Positions 1 to 7,243 of a DNA stretch of 64,000 bases are shown here, piece by piece. The position numbers and the translations under genes were made by a program. The stretch covers positions 234,875 to 298,874 of the forward strand of contig NZ_JACLAW010000006.1 in assembly GCF_014230315.1 (NCBI RefSeq). Direction: 5' to 3'. Numbering within the stretch: position 1 is the stretch's first letter; each line of letters opens with the position of its first letter. The notes under the pieces were generated by a model, which did no database searches, had not been told where the DNA came from, and was given only the letters and a program-made list of their open reading frames with translations. The DNA comes from Novosphingobium flavum. Lineage in GTDB: Bacteria; Pseudomonadota; Alphaproteobacteria; Sphingomonadales; Sphingomonadaceae.

Positions 1-135
1 TGGAGCCGCGAACTCGATCCGCCGACGCCGCGGCCGACAGCGCCGCCGCCGGCAGGGGTCAACCTGCCACTCGGCTCGCCCCTCGATCCCAATCTCGCTG
101 CGCCCGCGCAGCCCGCCCCGGAGTCACGTCCATGA
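1..135 (+). CDS. trbF: TrbF (VirB8-like) conjugal transfer protein, C-terminal end only
   Basis: Frame 1 is open from the first base and starts with Trp-Ser-Arg-Glu-Leu-Asp, which resembles the conserved end of TrbF, followed by a Pro/Ala-rich tail and TGA at 133-135. The stop overlaps the trbG start as ATGA. TrbF is the VirB8-like inner-membrane component of the Trb type IV secretion channel. Only about 44 codons are visible, so the call rests on the short motif and on the standard trbF-trbG-trbI order. Confidence 0.7.
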   Translation, partial: WSRELDPPTPRPTAPPPAGVNLPLGSPLDPNLAAPAQPAPESRP

Positions 136-1064
136 AGATTATCCTCGCCGCATCGGCCATCGCGCTCTCGATCGCACCAGCGTCCGCGCAGACCGTCGCA
201 ACGCCGCAGTCGCCAACGCCCGTTGCTGCGCCCGTCGCCCCGCCAGTTTCGAAGCCCCCCGTCCGTCGCGTCCGCGTCAAACGTCCGGTCAGCCCCAACG
301 TGGCTGGCGTCGCCGCCGCGAACAGGGCGGCGACGCAGGAACCACAGGTGCAGGGGTTCGTGAATGCCGTGCAGGTCTTTCCCTTCGCCGATGGGGCAAT
401 CTACCAGGTTTACACCGCGCCGGGCGCGGTGACGGACATTGCCCTTCAGCCGGGCGAAAGCCTCGTGTCGGTTGCCGCCGGCGATACCGTGCGCTGGGTC
501 ATCGGCGATACGACCAGCGGCAGCGGCACGGAGAAACGTACGCACATTCTGGTGAAGCCGTTTGCTTCGGGCCTCGCAACCAACCTCGTCATCACCACCG
601 ATCGGCGGAGCTACCACGTCCAGCTTACCGCAACCTCGCGCACCGCCATGGCGGCGCTGTCCTGGACCTATCCTGCAGACCAGCTGATCGCACTGCGCCG
701 GGCCGCCGAACAGGCTGCCGCGTCCGCACCGGTCTCGGAGGGTCTGTCGGTCGACAGTCTTCATTTCAACTACGTCATCGGCGGCGATCACGCGGCATGG
801 CGACCGCTCCGCGCCTTCGACGACGGGCGGCAGACCTTTGTCGAGTTTCCGGCCAGCATTGCCGTCGGCGAGGCGCCGCCATTCTTCATTATCGGTCCGA
901 CGGGCGAAGCTGAGCTTGCCAACTATCGCGTCCGCGGCCGGTTTTACGTGATCGATCGCATCTTCGATGTGGCCGAGCTCAGGCTCGGCACCAACAAGCA
1001 GCAGATCGTCCGTATCAACCGCGTCGCCGAAGGCGGTGCCGCGCGGAAGGGCAAGCGCTCATGA
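132..1064 (+). CDS. trbG: P-type conjugative transfer protein TrbG (VirB9-like)
   Basis: A 310-residue protein with an N-terminal signal peptide (residues 1-19, ending Ala-Ser-Ala) and a Pro/Ala/Val-rich linker. A VirB9/TrbG/CagX beta-domain follows, with the typical Gly-Asp-Thr-Val-Arg-Trp stretch around residue 117-122 and a Tyr-His-Val-Gln-Leu segment near 175. VirB9-like proteins are periplasmic and form the outer-membrane core complex of a type IV secretion system with the VirB10-like TrbI. The start overlaps the trbF stop by ATGA and the end overlaps trbI by ATGA, showing one translationally coupled operon. Length fits the family. It belongs to the transfer module of the integrated element. 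Confidence 0.93.
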   Translation: MKIILAASAIALSIAPASAQTVATPQSPTPVAAPVAPPVSKPPVRRVRVKRPVSPNVAGVAAANRAATQEPQVQGFVNAVQVFPFADGAIYQVYTAPGAVTDIALQPGESLVSVAAGDTVRWVIGDTTSGSGTEKRTHILVKPFASGLATNLVITTDRRSYHVQLTATSRTAMAALSWTYPADQLIALRRAAEQAAASAPVSEGLSVDSLHFNYVIGGDHAAWRPLRAFDDGRQTFVEFPASIAVGEAPPFFIIGPTGEAELANYRVRGRFYVIDRIFDVAELRLGTNKQQIVRINRVAEGGAARKGKRS

Positions 1065-2254
1065 GCGAGGCCGTCATTCCACCGGCGCCGAAGGTCGATC
1101 CCGAGACCTTGGCTATCCGGACCAAACCCGCCCGCGCCATCCGGTTCCGCCGGGGGGTCATTATCGCCATCGCCGCCTTGGGTTCGGTCAGCCTTACGAC
1201 CGTCGCCTGGGTCGCGTTGAAACCGCGCGTATTCAGCGCCGTCACCAACGCCCAGGAACTGTCTGAGCCAAGCAACCGACCATCGACCGATACCCTGAAT
1301 GGCTTGCCGGCGACCTATGGCGATGCGCCGAAGCTGGGGCCGCCGTTGCCCGGTGATCTTGGACGACCGATTCTCGAGAGCCAGCGCAAGATGGCGGCGG
1401 AAACCGGAACTGGCGGCGATCCATCGGCCAGCCAGGTGGCCCAGGAACGTGAGCACCAACTCGCCGAACTCAAGTCCGCCCGCGAATCGGGCGTCCTGGT
1501 GCAGGGCCGCGCGGCCGCCTCGCCCTCAACGGCTCCCGATGCAGCGACCGGGCCATCGCCGAGCCCGGCGCCCGCGGCCAGTCCGGCGCTCGACCCCGAC
1601 CGTGATCCGAACGCGCAGGGCCGCAAGGCTCAGTTCGTTGGCACGCTCGACCGCTCGGACGACATCAACCCGCACACGCTGACCGCAGCGCCTTCCCCTT
1701 ATCTACTCTCGGCCGGCAGCGTGATTACGGCGAGCCTGATCACGGGGCTTCGTTCCGACCTGCCGGGGCTGGTGACGGCACAGGTGACTGCCCAGGTGTT
1801 CGACAGTCCCACCGGCCGTATCCTGCTCATTCCCCAGGGATCGCGGTTGATCGGCAGCTACGACAGTGTCGTGGCGTTCGGCCAGAAACGGGCGCTGATC
1901 GTCTGGCAGCGAATCGTGCTGCCGGACGGCAGCTCGCTGCGGATCGACAATGTGCCGGCGACCGATGCGTCGGGTTATTCGGGGTTGCAGGACAAGGTCG
2001 ATTTCCACACCTGGGCGCTGCTCAAGGGCGTTGGGCTGTCCACCTTGCTTGGGGTCGGCTCGGAACTGACCGTTACGGGTGAAAGCGACCTGGTCCAGGC
2101 CATCCGGCAATCGACCCAGCAGAATGTGTCGCGCGCCGGTGACCAGCTCACGTCGCGCAACCTCAACATTCAACCGACGATCACGATCCGGCCCGGCGCA
2201 ACCGTTCGGCTGGTCGTCCACAAGGATCTCATTCTCGCGCCCTGGCGCGGCTAG
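1061..2254 (+). CDS. trbI: TrbI/VirB10 family conjugation protein
   Basis: A 397-residue VirB10-like protein. A cytoplasmic N-terminus of about 30 residues is followed by one transmembrane segment (about residues 32-51), a long Pro/Ala-rich periplasmic linker (about 150-185), and the C-terminal TrbI beta-barrel domain (about 215-395) with the Leu-Ile-Pro-Gln-Gly-Ser-Arg-Leu-Ile-Gly-Ser-Tyr block typical of VirB10. The protein spans the envelope and gates the conjugation channel. ATGA overlap with trbG and a downstream DUF2274 gene nine bases away match the ending of Trb operons in proteobacterial integrative conjugative elements. Confidence 0.94.
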   Translation: MSEAVIPPAPKVDPETLAIRTKPARAIRFRRGVIIAIAALGSVSLTTVAWVALKPRVFSAVTNAQELSEPSNRPSTDTLNGLPATYGDAPKLGPPLPGDLGRPILESQRKMAAETGTGGDPSASQVAQEREHQLAELKSARESGVLVQGRAAASPSTAPDAATGPSPSPAPAASPALDPDRDPNAQGRKAQFVGTLDRSDDINPHTLTAAPSPYLLSAGSVITASLITGLRSDLPGLVTAQVTAQVFDSPTGRILLIPQGSRLIGSYDSVVAFGQKRALIVWQRIVLPDGSSLRIDNVPATDASGYSGLQDKVDFHTWALLKGVGLSTLLGVGSELTVTGESDLVQAIRQSTQQNVSRAGDQLTSRNLNIQPTITIRPGATVRLVVHKDLILAPWRG

Positions 2255-2263
2255 GAGTTTATC

Positions 2264-2479
2264 ATGCCCGATCTGAAACTGGCAAAATTGCCTGACCGAA
2301 CCCCGATAAAGTTGGCGATCACCATCACACCCGACCTGCACGAGATGCTGCAACACTATGCCTTACTCTACGCCGAAGCCTATGGCCGGGAGGAGCCTAT
2401 CGTCGAACTCATTCCTGCTATGTTGGCGAGCTTCCTCGAGAGTGACAGGGGGTTTGTCCGGTCGCGAAACAGGTCGTGA
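2264..2479 (+). CDS. DUF2274 domain protein at the end of the trb operon
   Basis: A 71-residue soluble protein beginning Met-Pro-Asp-Leu-Lys-Leu, with the Lys-Leu-Pro-Asp-Arg-Thr-Pro motif and a predicted helix around Leu-His-Glu-Met-Leu. This matches the DUF2274 family, which commonly follows trbI in integrative elements. The start lies nine bases after the trbI stop. Its biochemical role is unknown; position suggests an accessory of transfer or its regulation. After it, 72 bases without a gene separate it from the convergent hipA. Confidence 0.85.
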   Translation: MPDLKLAKLPDRTPIKLAITITPDLHEMLQHYALLYAEAYGREEPIVELIPAMLASFLESDRGFVRSRNRS

Positions 2480-2551
2480 GTCACATTCCTATTGCCAGGG
2501 AGTGACGAGCCTAGGCGAACAAGGTGACCGCCTGCTCCTCGTATACACCAG

Positions 2552-3880
2552 TTATCCTCGTGCGAGTTCCGCGTCCGCAGTTCCTAACTGACGCAGTCGT
2601 TCGCGGGCGCCTGCTGCAACCGCCGCGTGAATTGCTTCGGGAAAATGCTTCGGGAGTAAGCGCTCAACCGCTGCAAAGGCCTCGTCGAACGCCTCCCGGA
2701 TTTCGTCGATGGCCTGGCCGATGAGTTGAACCGGGAGCCCGGCGGCGCGTCCCGTCTCGACGAAGTGGCGTCCGTGAATGTCGAAGATCCGATATTTTCG
2801 GGAATTGCCGACAGCCATCGCCAGCTTGAGCTGCTTCCGCTGGATTTGATGAGCATCCAGGCTCGGCTGCGCGGTTAAAACATCGTAGAATGGCGTCATG
2901 CGAAAACGGCCGCCGGGCGCCAGGAAGATACTGAAATTCTTGGCATGGCCGTCAGTCGCGCCGATCAGCCAGAACAACAGTTGTGATTTGAAGAACGCCA
3001 GCCGGTCGGCGAACGGATCGTCGCTTCCCGCCAGAAGTTCGGCGATCCTGGTTATGCCGGGGCCGCCTTCGCTCTCGTATTTATTGGTGGGAGCGACGGA
3101 AAGTGCTTGGCAGGCATCTTCCTGCGGCAGGCGGAGCAGCCTGCCATCCTTGGTCCAGCGCCGGTCGAACCGCGTGATGACCAGAACCTTTGTTGCCCCG
3201 AAGGTCGCGATCTCGGCTTCATTTGCCGGCAGCCCGAACGCTTCCATCAGCTTGAGGCAGTAGAATTCGTTCTCGACGCTGTTCGAGAGGTCGATGCCGT
3301 TGGGCAGTTCGCCGATCTGGGGCTTGAAAATATGTGTTGTTGGCGTCGTCCCGGCCGGCTTCAACCATTTTCCGTCATAGCGAAGCAGTGCGGTCTTTTC
3401 CTGGGCGCCAGCCACGGAGATGCGGAAGTCGTCGTCCTTGTCGAGGCCAAGCGGCGCGCGGGCAAGGTTCGCGAGGATAGCGGCGATCTCGTCCTCGCTT
3501 ACGGGGACTCCCTCGATTGCCGTTGTGGGTGGAGGAAGATCATCGACTGCCATGAACTGCAGGGCGCCGACGCAGTCACGGCCGATTTCGCTGAGCAAGC
3601 TGAACGCATCGGTGCCCTTGGCCCCGACGCGTTCGGCAACTCTCGTCCGGATTGTCCTAGAGTCAGGAAGGAGGTTCTCGAATACGGCTGTGACCCGGTC
3701 GCCGAGATAGCGGGTTTCACGAAGCGGCAAAGAGAGCGACACCGGAATGGCGTGCTCCCAGCCGAGCCAGTTCGCATCATAAGCGAAGTCGATCGCCCCG
3801 CTCGACTGCCGCGTCAACCGACCGACATGACGGTTGTTCAGGAAGACATTGAGGGGCGCATGCATGGGCTTCCTCGGCAT
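2552..3880 (-). CDS. hipA: HipA family serine/threonine kinase toxin
   Basis: A 442-residue HipA-type protein. The N-terminal couple_hipA domain (about 10-110) has the Phe-Glu-Asn-Leu-Leu-Pro-Asp-Ser motif, and the HipA kinase core follows. A Gly-Ala-Gln-Glu-Lys nucleotide-binding loop lies at 158-162, Phe-Lys-Pro-Gln at 185-188, the catalytic Asp in Gly-Ala-Thr-Asp-Gly-His-Ala-Lys-Asn near residue 310, and the metal-binding Asp in Phe-Tyr-Asp-Val near 333. In E. coli HipA phosphorylates glutamyl-tRNA synthetase and causes growth arrest; the substrate here is unknown. All expected kinase residues are present, so the gene looks intact. Its ATG shares one base with the hipB stop (TGATG), so it is coupled to the antitoxin. 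Confidence 0.92.
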   Translation of the reverse strand: MPRKPMHAPLNVFLNNRHVGRLTRQSSGAIDFAYDANWLGWEHAIPVSLSLPLRETRYLGDRVTAVFENLLPDSRTIRTRVAERVGAKGTDAFSLLSEIGRDCVGALQFMAVDDLPPPTTAIEGVPVSEDEIAAILANLARAPLGLDKDDDFRISVAGAQEKTALLRYDGKWLKPAGTTPTTHIFKPQIGELPNGIDLSNSVENEFYCLKLMEAFGLPANEAEIATFGATKVLVITRFDRRWTKDGRLLRLPQEDACQALSVAPTNKYESEGGPGITRIAELLAGSDDPFADRLAFFKSQLLFWLIGATDGHAKNFSIFLAPGGRFRMTPFYDVLTAQPSLDAHQIQRKQLKLAMAVGNSRKYRIFDIHGRHFVETGRAAGLPVQLIGQAIDEIREAFDEAFAAVERLLPKHFPEAIHAAVAAGARERLRQLGTADAELARG

Positions 3881-4131
3881 CAGAAGATGTCCTCAATGTC
3901 CTTTGCGCTGCTCTTCGAGCGGGGGGCGACCGTCAGTTCGACATCCAGTGCCGCCAGCACGGCGCAAAGAGTTTCGACCCTCGTCGCGCCGTGGCCTCCT
4001 TCGATCTGCGAGATCGTCGCCTGTCGAAGGCCCGCCTTGGCGGCAAGCTGCGTTTGGCTAAGCTTGGCAAGCGTGCGATAGCGCCGCAGCACTTCGCCGA
4101 GTTGCCTGGGAGTTCGTGCGATCTGGGTCAT
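3880..4131 (-). CDS. hipB: HipB-like XRE family antitoxin
   Basis: An 83-residue helix-turn-helix protein. An XRE domain spans residues about 14-68 (Lys-Leu-Ser-Gln-Thr-Gln-Leu-Ala, then Ala-Thr-Ile-Ser-Gln-Ile-Glu-Gly as recognition helix region). HipB binds operator DNA and sequesters HipA. The ATG at 4131 is preferred over an upstream in-frame start at 4179 because GGAG lies seven bases before it (complement of 4138-4141). The longer version would run through the operator repeats. It is the first gene of the hipBA operon, read right to left, opposite to the trb genes. Confidence 0.88.
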   Translation of the reverse strand: MTQIARTPRQLGEVLRRYRTLAKLSQTQLAAKAGLRQATISQIEGGHGATRVETLCAVLAALDVELTVAPRSKSSAKDIEDIF

Positions 4132-4149
4132 TGGATTCTCCGATGACCT

Positions 4150-4251
4150 GCATATACGCCAAGTGAGATAAATTTTCAATATACGATGTGGCGTATATCT
4201 AGTAATTATACGTCAATTTGTATATACTGAGGGTATGCGCCATGTGAGATA
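4150..4251. promoter_or_regulatory. hipBA promoter region with repeated operator-like half sites
   Basis: ATATACGCCA at 4152-4161 is inverted as TGGCGTATAT at 4189-4198. An 18-base direct copy of the left site (TAT[A/G]CGCCA[A/T]GTGAGATA, 16 of 18 identical) lies at 4234-4251, and a partial TATACGTCA lies at 4207-4215. The block is much more AT-rich than its surroundings and sits immediately upstream of hipB. Autorepression by HipB binding to spaced inverted repeats is established for the family; binding here is inferred. Confidence 0.65.
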
Positions 4252-4310
4252 GTCTCCGGGCAGATGGAGCTATCGGGCATCAGGCCAACCCGCATTCGAG
4301 TCCTCTTTCG

Positions 4311-4349
4311 CGAAGGGGCGGCGATGGGCAGAGCCCATCGCCGCCTTCG
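4311..4349. repeat. Strong GC-rich hairpin in the element's non-coding stretch
   Basis: A perfect 13-base inverted repeat at 4317-4329 and 4333-4345 with a 3-base loop (AGA). It extends outward by a further five pairs past one bulged base. No T-run follows on either side, so it is not a classical terminator. It is the main structure between the hipBA promoter and the small ORF at 4515; otherwise 4252-4405 shows no supported gene. Confidence 0.55.
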
Positions 4350-4405
4350 GTTCAATCCTCCGCGATCGTTCTGGAATTAGACGCTTCTGAGCCGGAGCCT
4401 CGTTT

Positions 4406-4447
4406 CCCCAGAGACGACTGATACGTCCCCAGAAACAATCTGACATA
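4406..4447. repeat. Imperfect 20-base tandem repeat near the integration module
   Basis: Two adjacent copies beginning TCCCCAGA start at 4406 and 4426, with related continuations (GACGACTGATAC and AACAATCTGACA). A 13-base palindrome, GCGACT-G-AGTCGC, lies downstream at 4484-4496. Short direct repeats near an excisionase-like gene can be binding sites for the recombination directionality factor or integrase arms; that role is only inferred. Confidence 0.35.
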
Positions 4448-4514
4448 TCCGTCGCGCCTTTGTCAGTCTTGGCCCGCCCGAGAGCGACTGAGTCGCATAT
4501 ATGCCGGAGGCCCA

Positions 4515-4628
4515 ATGACACCAACGCCGTTTCCGATTGGCCAGATCATTGCCATGCCGGCGAACCTTCTCGCAGGTATTTGGTTTGTGCTTGATTGGAT
4601 GTCACCGACACTGCGGTGGCAGGAATGA
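4515..4628 (+). CDS. Small hydrophobic protein overlapping the HTH gene (37 aa, hypothetical)
   Basis: ATG at 4515 is preceded by GGAGG with five bases of spacing and opens a 37-codon frame. The product is rich in hydrophobic residues (Ile-Ile-Ala-Met-Pro-Ala-Asn-Leu-Leu-Ala-Gly-Ile-Trp-Phe-Val-Leu), so it may be membrane associated. Its TGA (4626-4628) overlaps the ATG of the excisionase-like gene as ATGA, a typical translational coupling. I do not recognise the protein. The strong ribosome binding site and exact coupling make it a credible gene, although it could be only a leader ORF controlling the downstream gene. Confidence 0.55.
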   Translation: MTPTPFPIGQIIAMPANLLAGIWFVLDWMSPTLRWQE

Positions 4629-4819
4629 TCGAGCGGGCGTGGGAGCAGAAGATCGAGCCGCTCACGGTGCGCATCTCCACTGCGGTCCGGATAACCGGAC
4701 TTAGCCGTTCTCGCATCTACGAGTTGATCCAGTCCGGCGATCTTGAAGCGGTCAAGGTGGGGCGCGCGACGCTGGTTAATTACCGGAGCTTGAAAGGCCT
4801 TACGCAGATTGAGCGTTAA
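4625..4819 (+). CDS. Excisionase/AlpA-like helix-turn-helix protein
   Basis: A 64-residue DNA-binding protein with a MerR-like winged HTH of the excisionase family. Residues about 18-55 include Ala-Val-Arg-Ile-Thr-Gly-Leu-Ser-Arg-Ser-Arg-Ile-Tyr-Glu-Leu-Ile, a Gly-Asp-Leu wing and a Lys-Val-Gly-Arg strand. ATG 4625 is chosen over in-frame ATG 4595 because it overlaps the stop of the small upstream ORF by ATGA, and the earlier ATG has no Shine-Dalgarno sequence. Proteins of this type assist integrase in excision or regulate the element. Lying 0.2 kb from the integrase stop supports that role. Confidence 0.75.
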   Translation: MIERAWEQKIEPLTVRISTAVRITGLSRSRIYELIQSGDLEAVKVGRATLVNYRSLKGLTQIER

Positions 4820-4962
4820 CTCGGCTCGCAGCATTGCATCGACGGGCAGCAGCACTTCGAGAAGTCGCCTTTAAGTCCGGCTTTGGCGGACTAATCGGCA
4901 TTTTCATAAAGCAGCAGGCGACGCAGAAGCGTGCTGATGGGCGGCTGAGGGAAAGGCCATGC

Positions 4963-5000
4963 CCCTACAGGGCATAAAGGTGGTATTATGCCCTGTAGGG
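4963..5000. repeat. Perfect 15-bp inverted repeat at the end of the integrase gene
   Basis: CCCTACAGGGCATAA (4963-4977) is exactly inverted at 4986-5000 with an 8-base loop. It lies ten bases after the integrase stop codon (integrase is on the minus strand). It can form a stable stem and may end integrase transcription or protect its 3' end, although no clear T-run follows. A protein-binding site in the integration module is an alternative. The rest of 4820-5010 holds nothing recognisable. Confidence 0.6.
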
Positions 5001-5010
5001 AATAAGCGGC

Positions 5011-6285
5011 TTACCGTCTGGGGCGGCCGCGCGGACGCCCGGCCTTTGGTTTCCTCACCTTTGAATTGCCGGAAGCGGTTTTGGGAGCTCTTGGCGCCTC
5101 TGCAGTATCACGCAGGCCGTCCAGGTAGTCCGACCAGTGCTGCATCATGGCGACACGCTCGTCCCAATACTCGCCGCGCGCATAGGCACGACGCACCGCC
5201 GAGGTATCCTGATGGGCAAGTTGCCGCTCGATCGCGTCCGGATTCCACTGGCCCATTTCGTTGAGCAACGTTGCCGCCATCGCCCGGAAGCCATGGGCGG
5301 TCATTTCCCCACTTTCATATCCTAGTCGCCGGAGTGCCTGGTTGACGCCGTTCTCGGACATGGGCCGCCTCGGACTTCCCATGCACGGGAACAGATGTTG
5401 GCGGTGGCCGGTGATTTCGCGCAGTTCCTCGATCATTGCCAGTACCTGTCGGGACAGCGGTACCCGGTGCGGTCGTCGCATCTTCATTTTCTCGACAGGA
5501 ATCGACCAGATCGCCTTTTCGACATCGATCTCGGCCCATTCGGCCTGCCGAAGTTCACCGGGTCGTACGAACAGATGTGGAGACAGTCGCAAGGCCATTC
5601 GCGTCACCGCCTGTCCGGTATAGCCGTCCATGGTCTTCAGGAGGATGCCGACCTCATGGGGATCGATGATCGCTGCGTGATGTACAGCCTTGGGCGTTGT
5701 CAGCGCACCGCGCAGGTCGGCGGCCACATCGCGGTCGCAGCGTGCCGTCGCAATTCCGTAGCGAAAGACGCGGCTCAGCACGCTCCGCATGCGGCGAGCG
5801 CTCTCATAGCGACCGTTTGTTTCCACCTTGCGCAGGACGGCGAGTGCCTCATGCGGGGTGATGCCATCAATCGGATGCGAACCGATCAACGGATAAGCCA
5901 TGTTCAGGAGCCAACGGACCTTCTCGAGCGTAACTGCGGCTCGCCCCTCGCGCTCGCACTTGGCGATCCATTCCTGCGCAACTTCCTTGAACGAGGTGGC
6001 CGCGGCGAACTTTGCCGTGACCTTTGCCCGCTTCTTTTCCAGGACAGGGTCGATGCCGGCGGCGAGCGCCTTTCGTGCATCGTCGCGGCGGGCGCGGGCT
6101 TCGGCCAGGCTGATATCCGGCCAAGGGCCGATATGCAGCGTCTTCTGCTTACCGAGATAGCGGAAGTTCATTCGCCAAAGCTTCGAGCCATTGGGTCGGA
6201 CCGCGAGGTGCAAGCCTTGAGAGTCGGAGAGGTTGTATGCCTTGGCCGCCGGCTTGGCGGAGGAGACCTGGATATGCGTCAGCAT
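5011..6285 (-). CDS. int: Tyrosine integrase, P4/DUF4102 type
   Basis: A 424-residue site-specific recombinase. It has an N-terminal arm-binding DUF4102-type domain (about 1-85), a SAM-like core-binding domain (about 95-190) and a C-terminal catalytic domain. Visible catalytic residues are Arg241 (Arg-Pro-Gly-Glu-Leu), His331 and Arg334 (His-Gly-Phe-Arg), His358 (Leu-Ala-His) and the nucleophile Tyr368 (Ala-Tyr-Ala-Arg). The tail is Lys/Arg-rich. Start at 6285 is preferred because the product then begins with the family-typical Met-Leu-Thr, whereas the upstream extension is atypical. The gene abuts a tRNA-Leu 3' end, the expected target for this class, so it should integrate and excise the element to its left. 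Confidence 0.93.
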   Translation of the reverse strand: MLTHIQVSSAKPAAKAYNLSDSQGLHLAVRPNGSKLWRMNFRYLGKQKTLHIGPWPDISLAEARARRDDARKALAAGIDPVLEKKRAKVTAKFAAATSFKEVAQEWIAKCEREGRAAVTLEKVRWLLNMAYPLIGSHPIDGITPHEALAVLRKVETNGRYESARRMRSVLSRVFRYGIATARCDRDVAADLRGALTTPKAVHHAAIIDPHEVGILLKTMDGYTGQAVTRMALRLSPHLFVRPGELRQAEWAEIDVEKAIWSIPVEKMKMRRPHRVPLSRQVLAMIEELREITGHRQHLFPCMGSPRRPMSENGVNQALRRLGYESGEMTAHGFRAMAATLLNEMGQWNPDAIERQLAHQDTSAVRRAYARGEYWDERVAMMQHWSDYLDGLRDTAEAPRAPKTASGNSKVRKPKAGRPRGRPRR

Positions 6286-6437
6286 CGTGTTCGTCCCAGC
6301 TTGGCCGGGCCGATACAGGACCAACAAAAACACCAACAAAGTGATGGTCTTTTGCTGGATTCCGGTGGATCAGCCCGGACGGTTGTCGGGCGATTTTCCG
6401 TTGAAAAATGCTGTAAAACCAGCCGCTTGCTGGACGC

Positions 6438-6500
6438 CTCTGGACGTATCCAGAGACGAAAAGTGGTGCCCAGAAGAGGACTCGAACCTCCACGCCCTTG
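6438..6500. other. Predicted attachment site at the 3' end of tRNA-Leu
   Basis: The integrase gene starts about 180 bases from the 3' end of the tRNA, and P4-type integrases normally cross over within the 3' part of a tRNA gene. The element side carries a palindrome, CTCTGGA-CGTA-TCCAGAG, at 6438-6455 and a doubled TGGACG (6431 and 6441). The tRNA stays complete. The matching att copy would be outside the window to the left, so the exact core cannot be drawn. The non-coding stretch 6286-6463 shows nothing else. Confidence 0.6.
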
Positions 6501-6550
6501 CGAGCGCCAGCACCTGAAGCTGGTGCGTCTACCAATTCCGCCATCTGGGC
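6464..6550 (-). tRNA. tRNA-Leu (anticodon CAG)
   Basis: On the minus strand the sequence folds as an 87-base class II tRNA with encoded CCA. The acceptor stem is GCCCAGA (starting at 6550) paired to TCTGGGC, with discriminator A. The D-arm region is GGCGGAATTGGTAGACGC. The anticodon stem CCAGC/GCTGG encloses a TTCAGGT loop with anticodon CAG. A long variable arm and a GGTTCGAGTCC T-loop region follow. It closely resembles bacterial tRNA-Leu in length and conserved positions. It is the insertion site of the adjacent element. Confidence 0.95.
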
Positions 6551-6639
6551 ACGGTGTGCAGCGCTCAGTTGCTCTGCACCGGGTAGGAGCGCGCCTCTAT
6601 GCGAGGGGGATCAGCCTGTCAACACACCTCGCGCCGAAA

Positions 6640-7227
6640 TTATTTCGCCTCGGCGATCAGCGCGCTGGCTTCGGCGCTGGCCCAGTCGTTTTCGCCGACG
6701 AAACGCCACACTTCTCGGCCGTGGCTGTCATAGAGCACGGTCGTCGGCAGGGTTCCGGTCATGTAGTGAAAGGCCAGCTGGTTTTCCGGGTCGAGCCACG
6801 GTTCGAGCTTGGCCAGCCCCTTGTCGGTCAGGAACTGGCCGACCTTGGCCGGCTCGGCCGAATCCTGCGAAACGGTCAGCACCCGCACTTTGCCCGCCTT
6901 GGCCAGGGCGTCGAGCGTCGGCAGCTCCTTGATGCACGGCGCGCACCAGGTCGCCCACAGGTTGATCAGCAGTGGCTTGCTCCCCAGCGAGGCGAGGGCG
7001 AGCTTGCCCCCCTTGGGGTCGGCGAAGGTGAAGTCGGGCAGCGCCGCGCCCTTGTGGCTGCGGTCCGCGCCCTTGGTGGGGGCGGCATCGGCCGCTTGCG
7101 TCGTACCGCTGGCCTGCGCCGCCGGTTGCGCGCCGTCGCCACTTTGCCTATCGCACCCCGCGAGATTCAGCGCGGAAAGCGCGGCGAGACCAAGGACAGC
7201 AGGCTTGAGCGAGCGGGACAACAGCAA
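6640..7227 (-). CDS. TlpA-family thioredoxin-like lipoprotein
   Basis: A 195-residue periplasmic thiol-disulfide protein. The N-terminus is a lipoprotein signal ending Leu-Asn-Leu-Ala-Gly-Cys, followed by a Gln/Ala-rich linker and a TlpA/ResA fold with the active site Trp-Ala-Thr-Trp-Cys-Ala-Pro-Cys and the cis-Pro segment Thr-Leu-Pro-Thr-Thr. No ATG gives a suitable length. TTG at 7227 has GGAG six bases upstream and gives a complete signal peptide. Such proteins reduce disulfides, for instance during cytochrome c maturation. It diverges from argH with only 16 bases between the chosen starts. Confidence 0.85.
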   Translation of the reverse strand: MLLSRSLKPAVLGLAALSALNLAGCDRQSGDGAQPAAQASGTTQAADAAPTKGADRSHKGAALPDFTFADPKGGKLALASLGSKPLLINLWATWCAPCIKELPTLDALAKAGKVRVLTVSQDSAEPAKVGQFLTDKGLAKLEPWLDPENQLAFHYMTGTLPTTVLYDSHGREVWRFVGENDWASAEASALIAEAK

Positions 7228-7243
7228 GACGGGCTCCAACCAG

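Noticed and set aside
4270..4524. 84-codon minus-strand frame in the element
   Set aside because: Covers the hairpin at 4311-4349 and has no ribosome site or motif.
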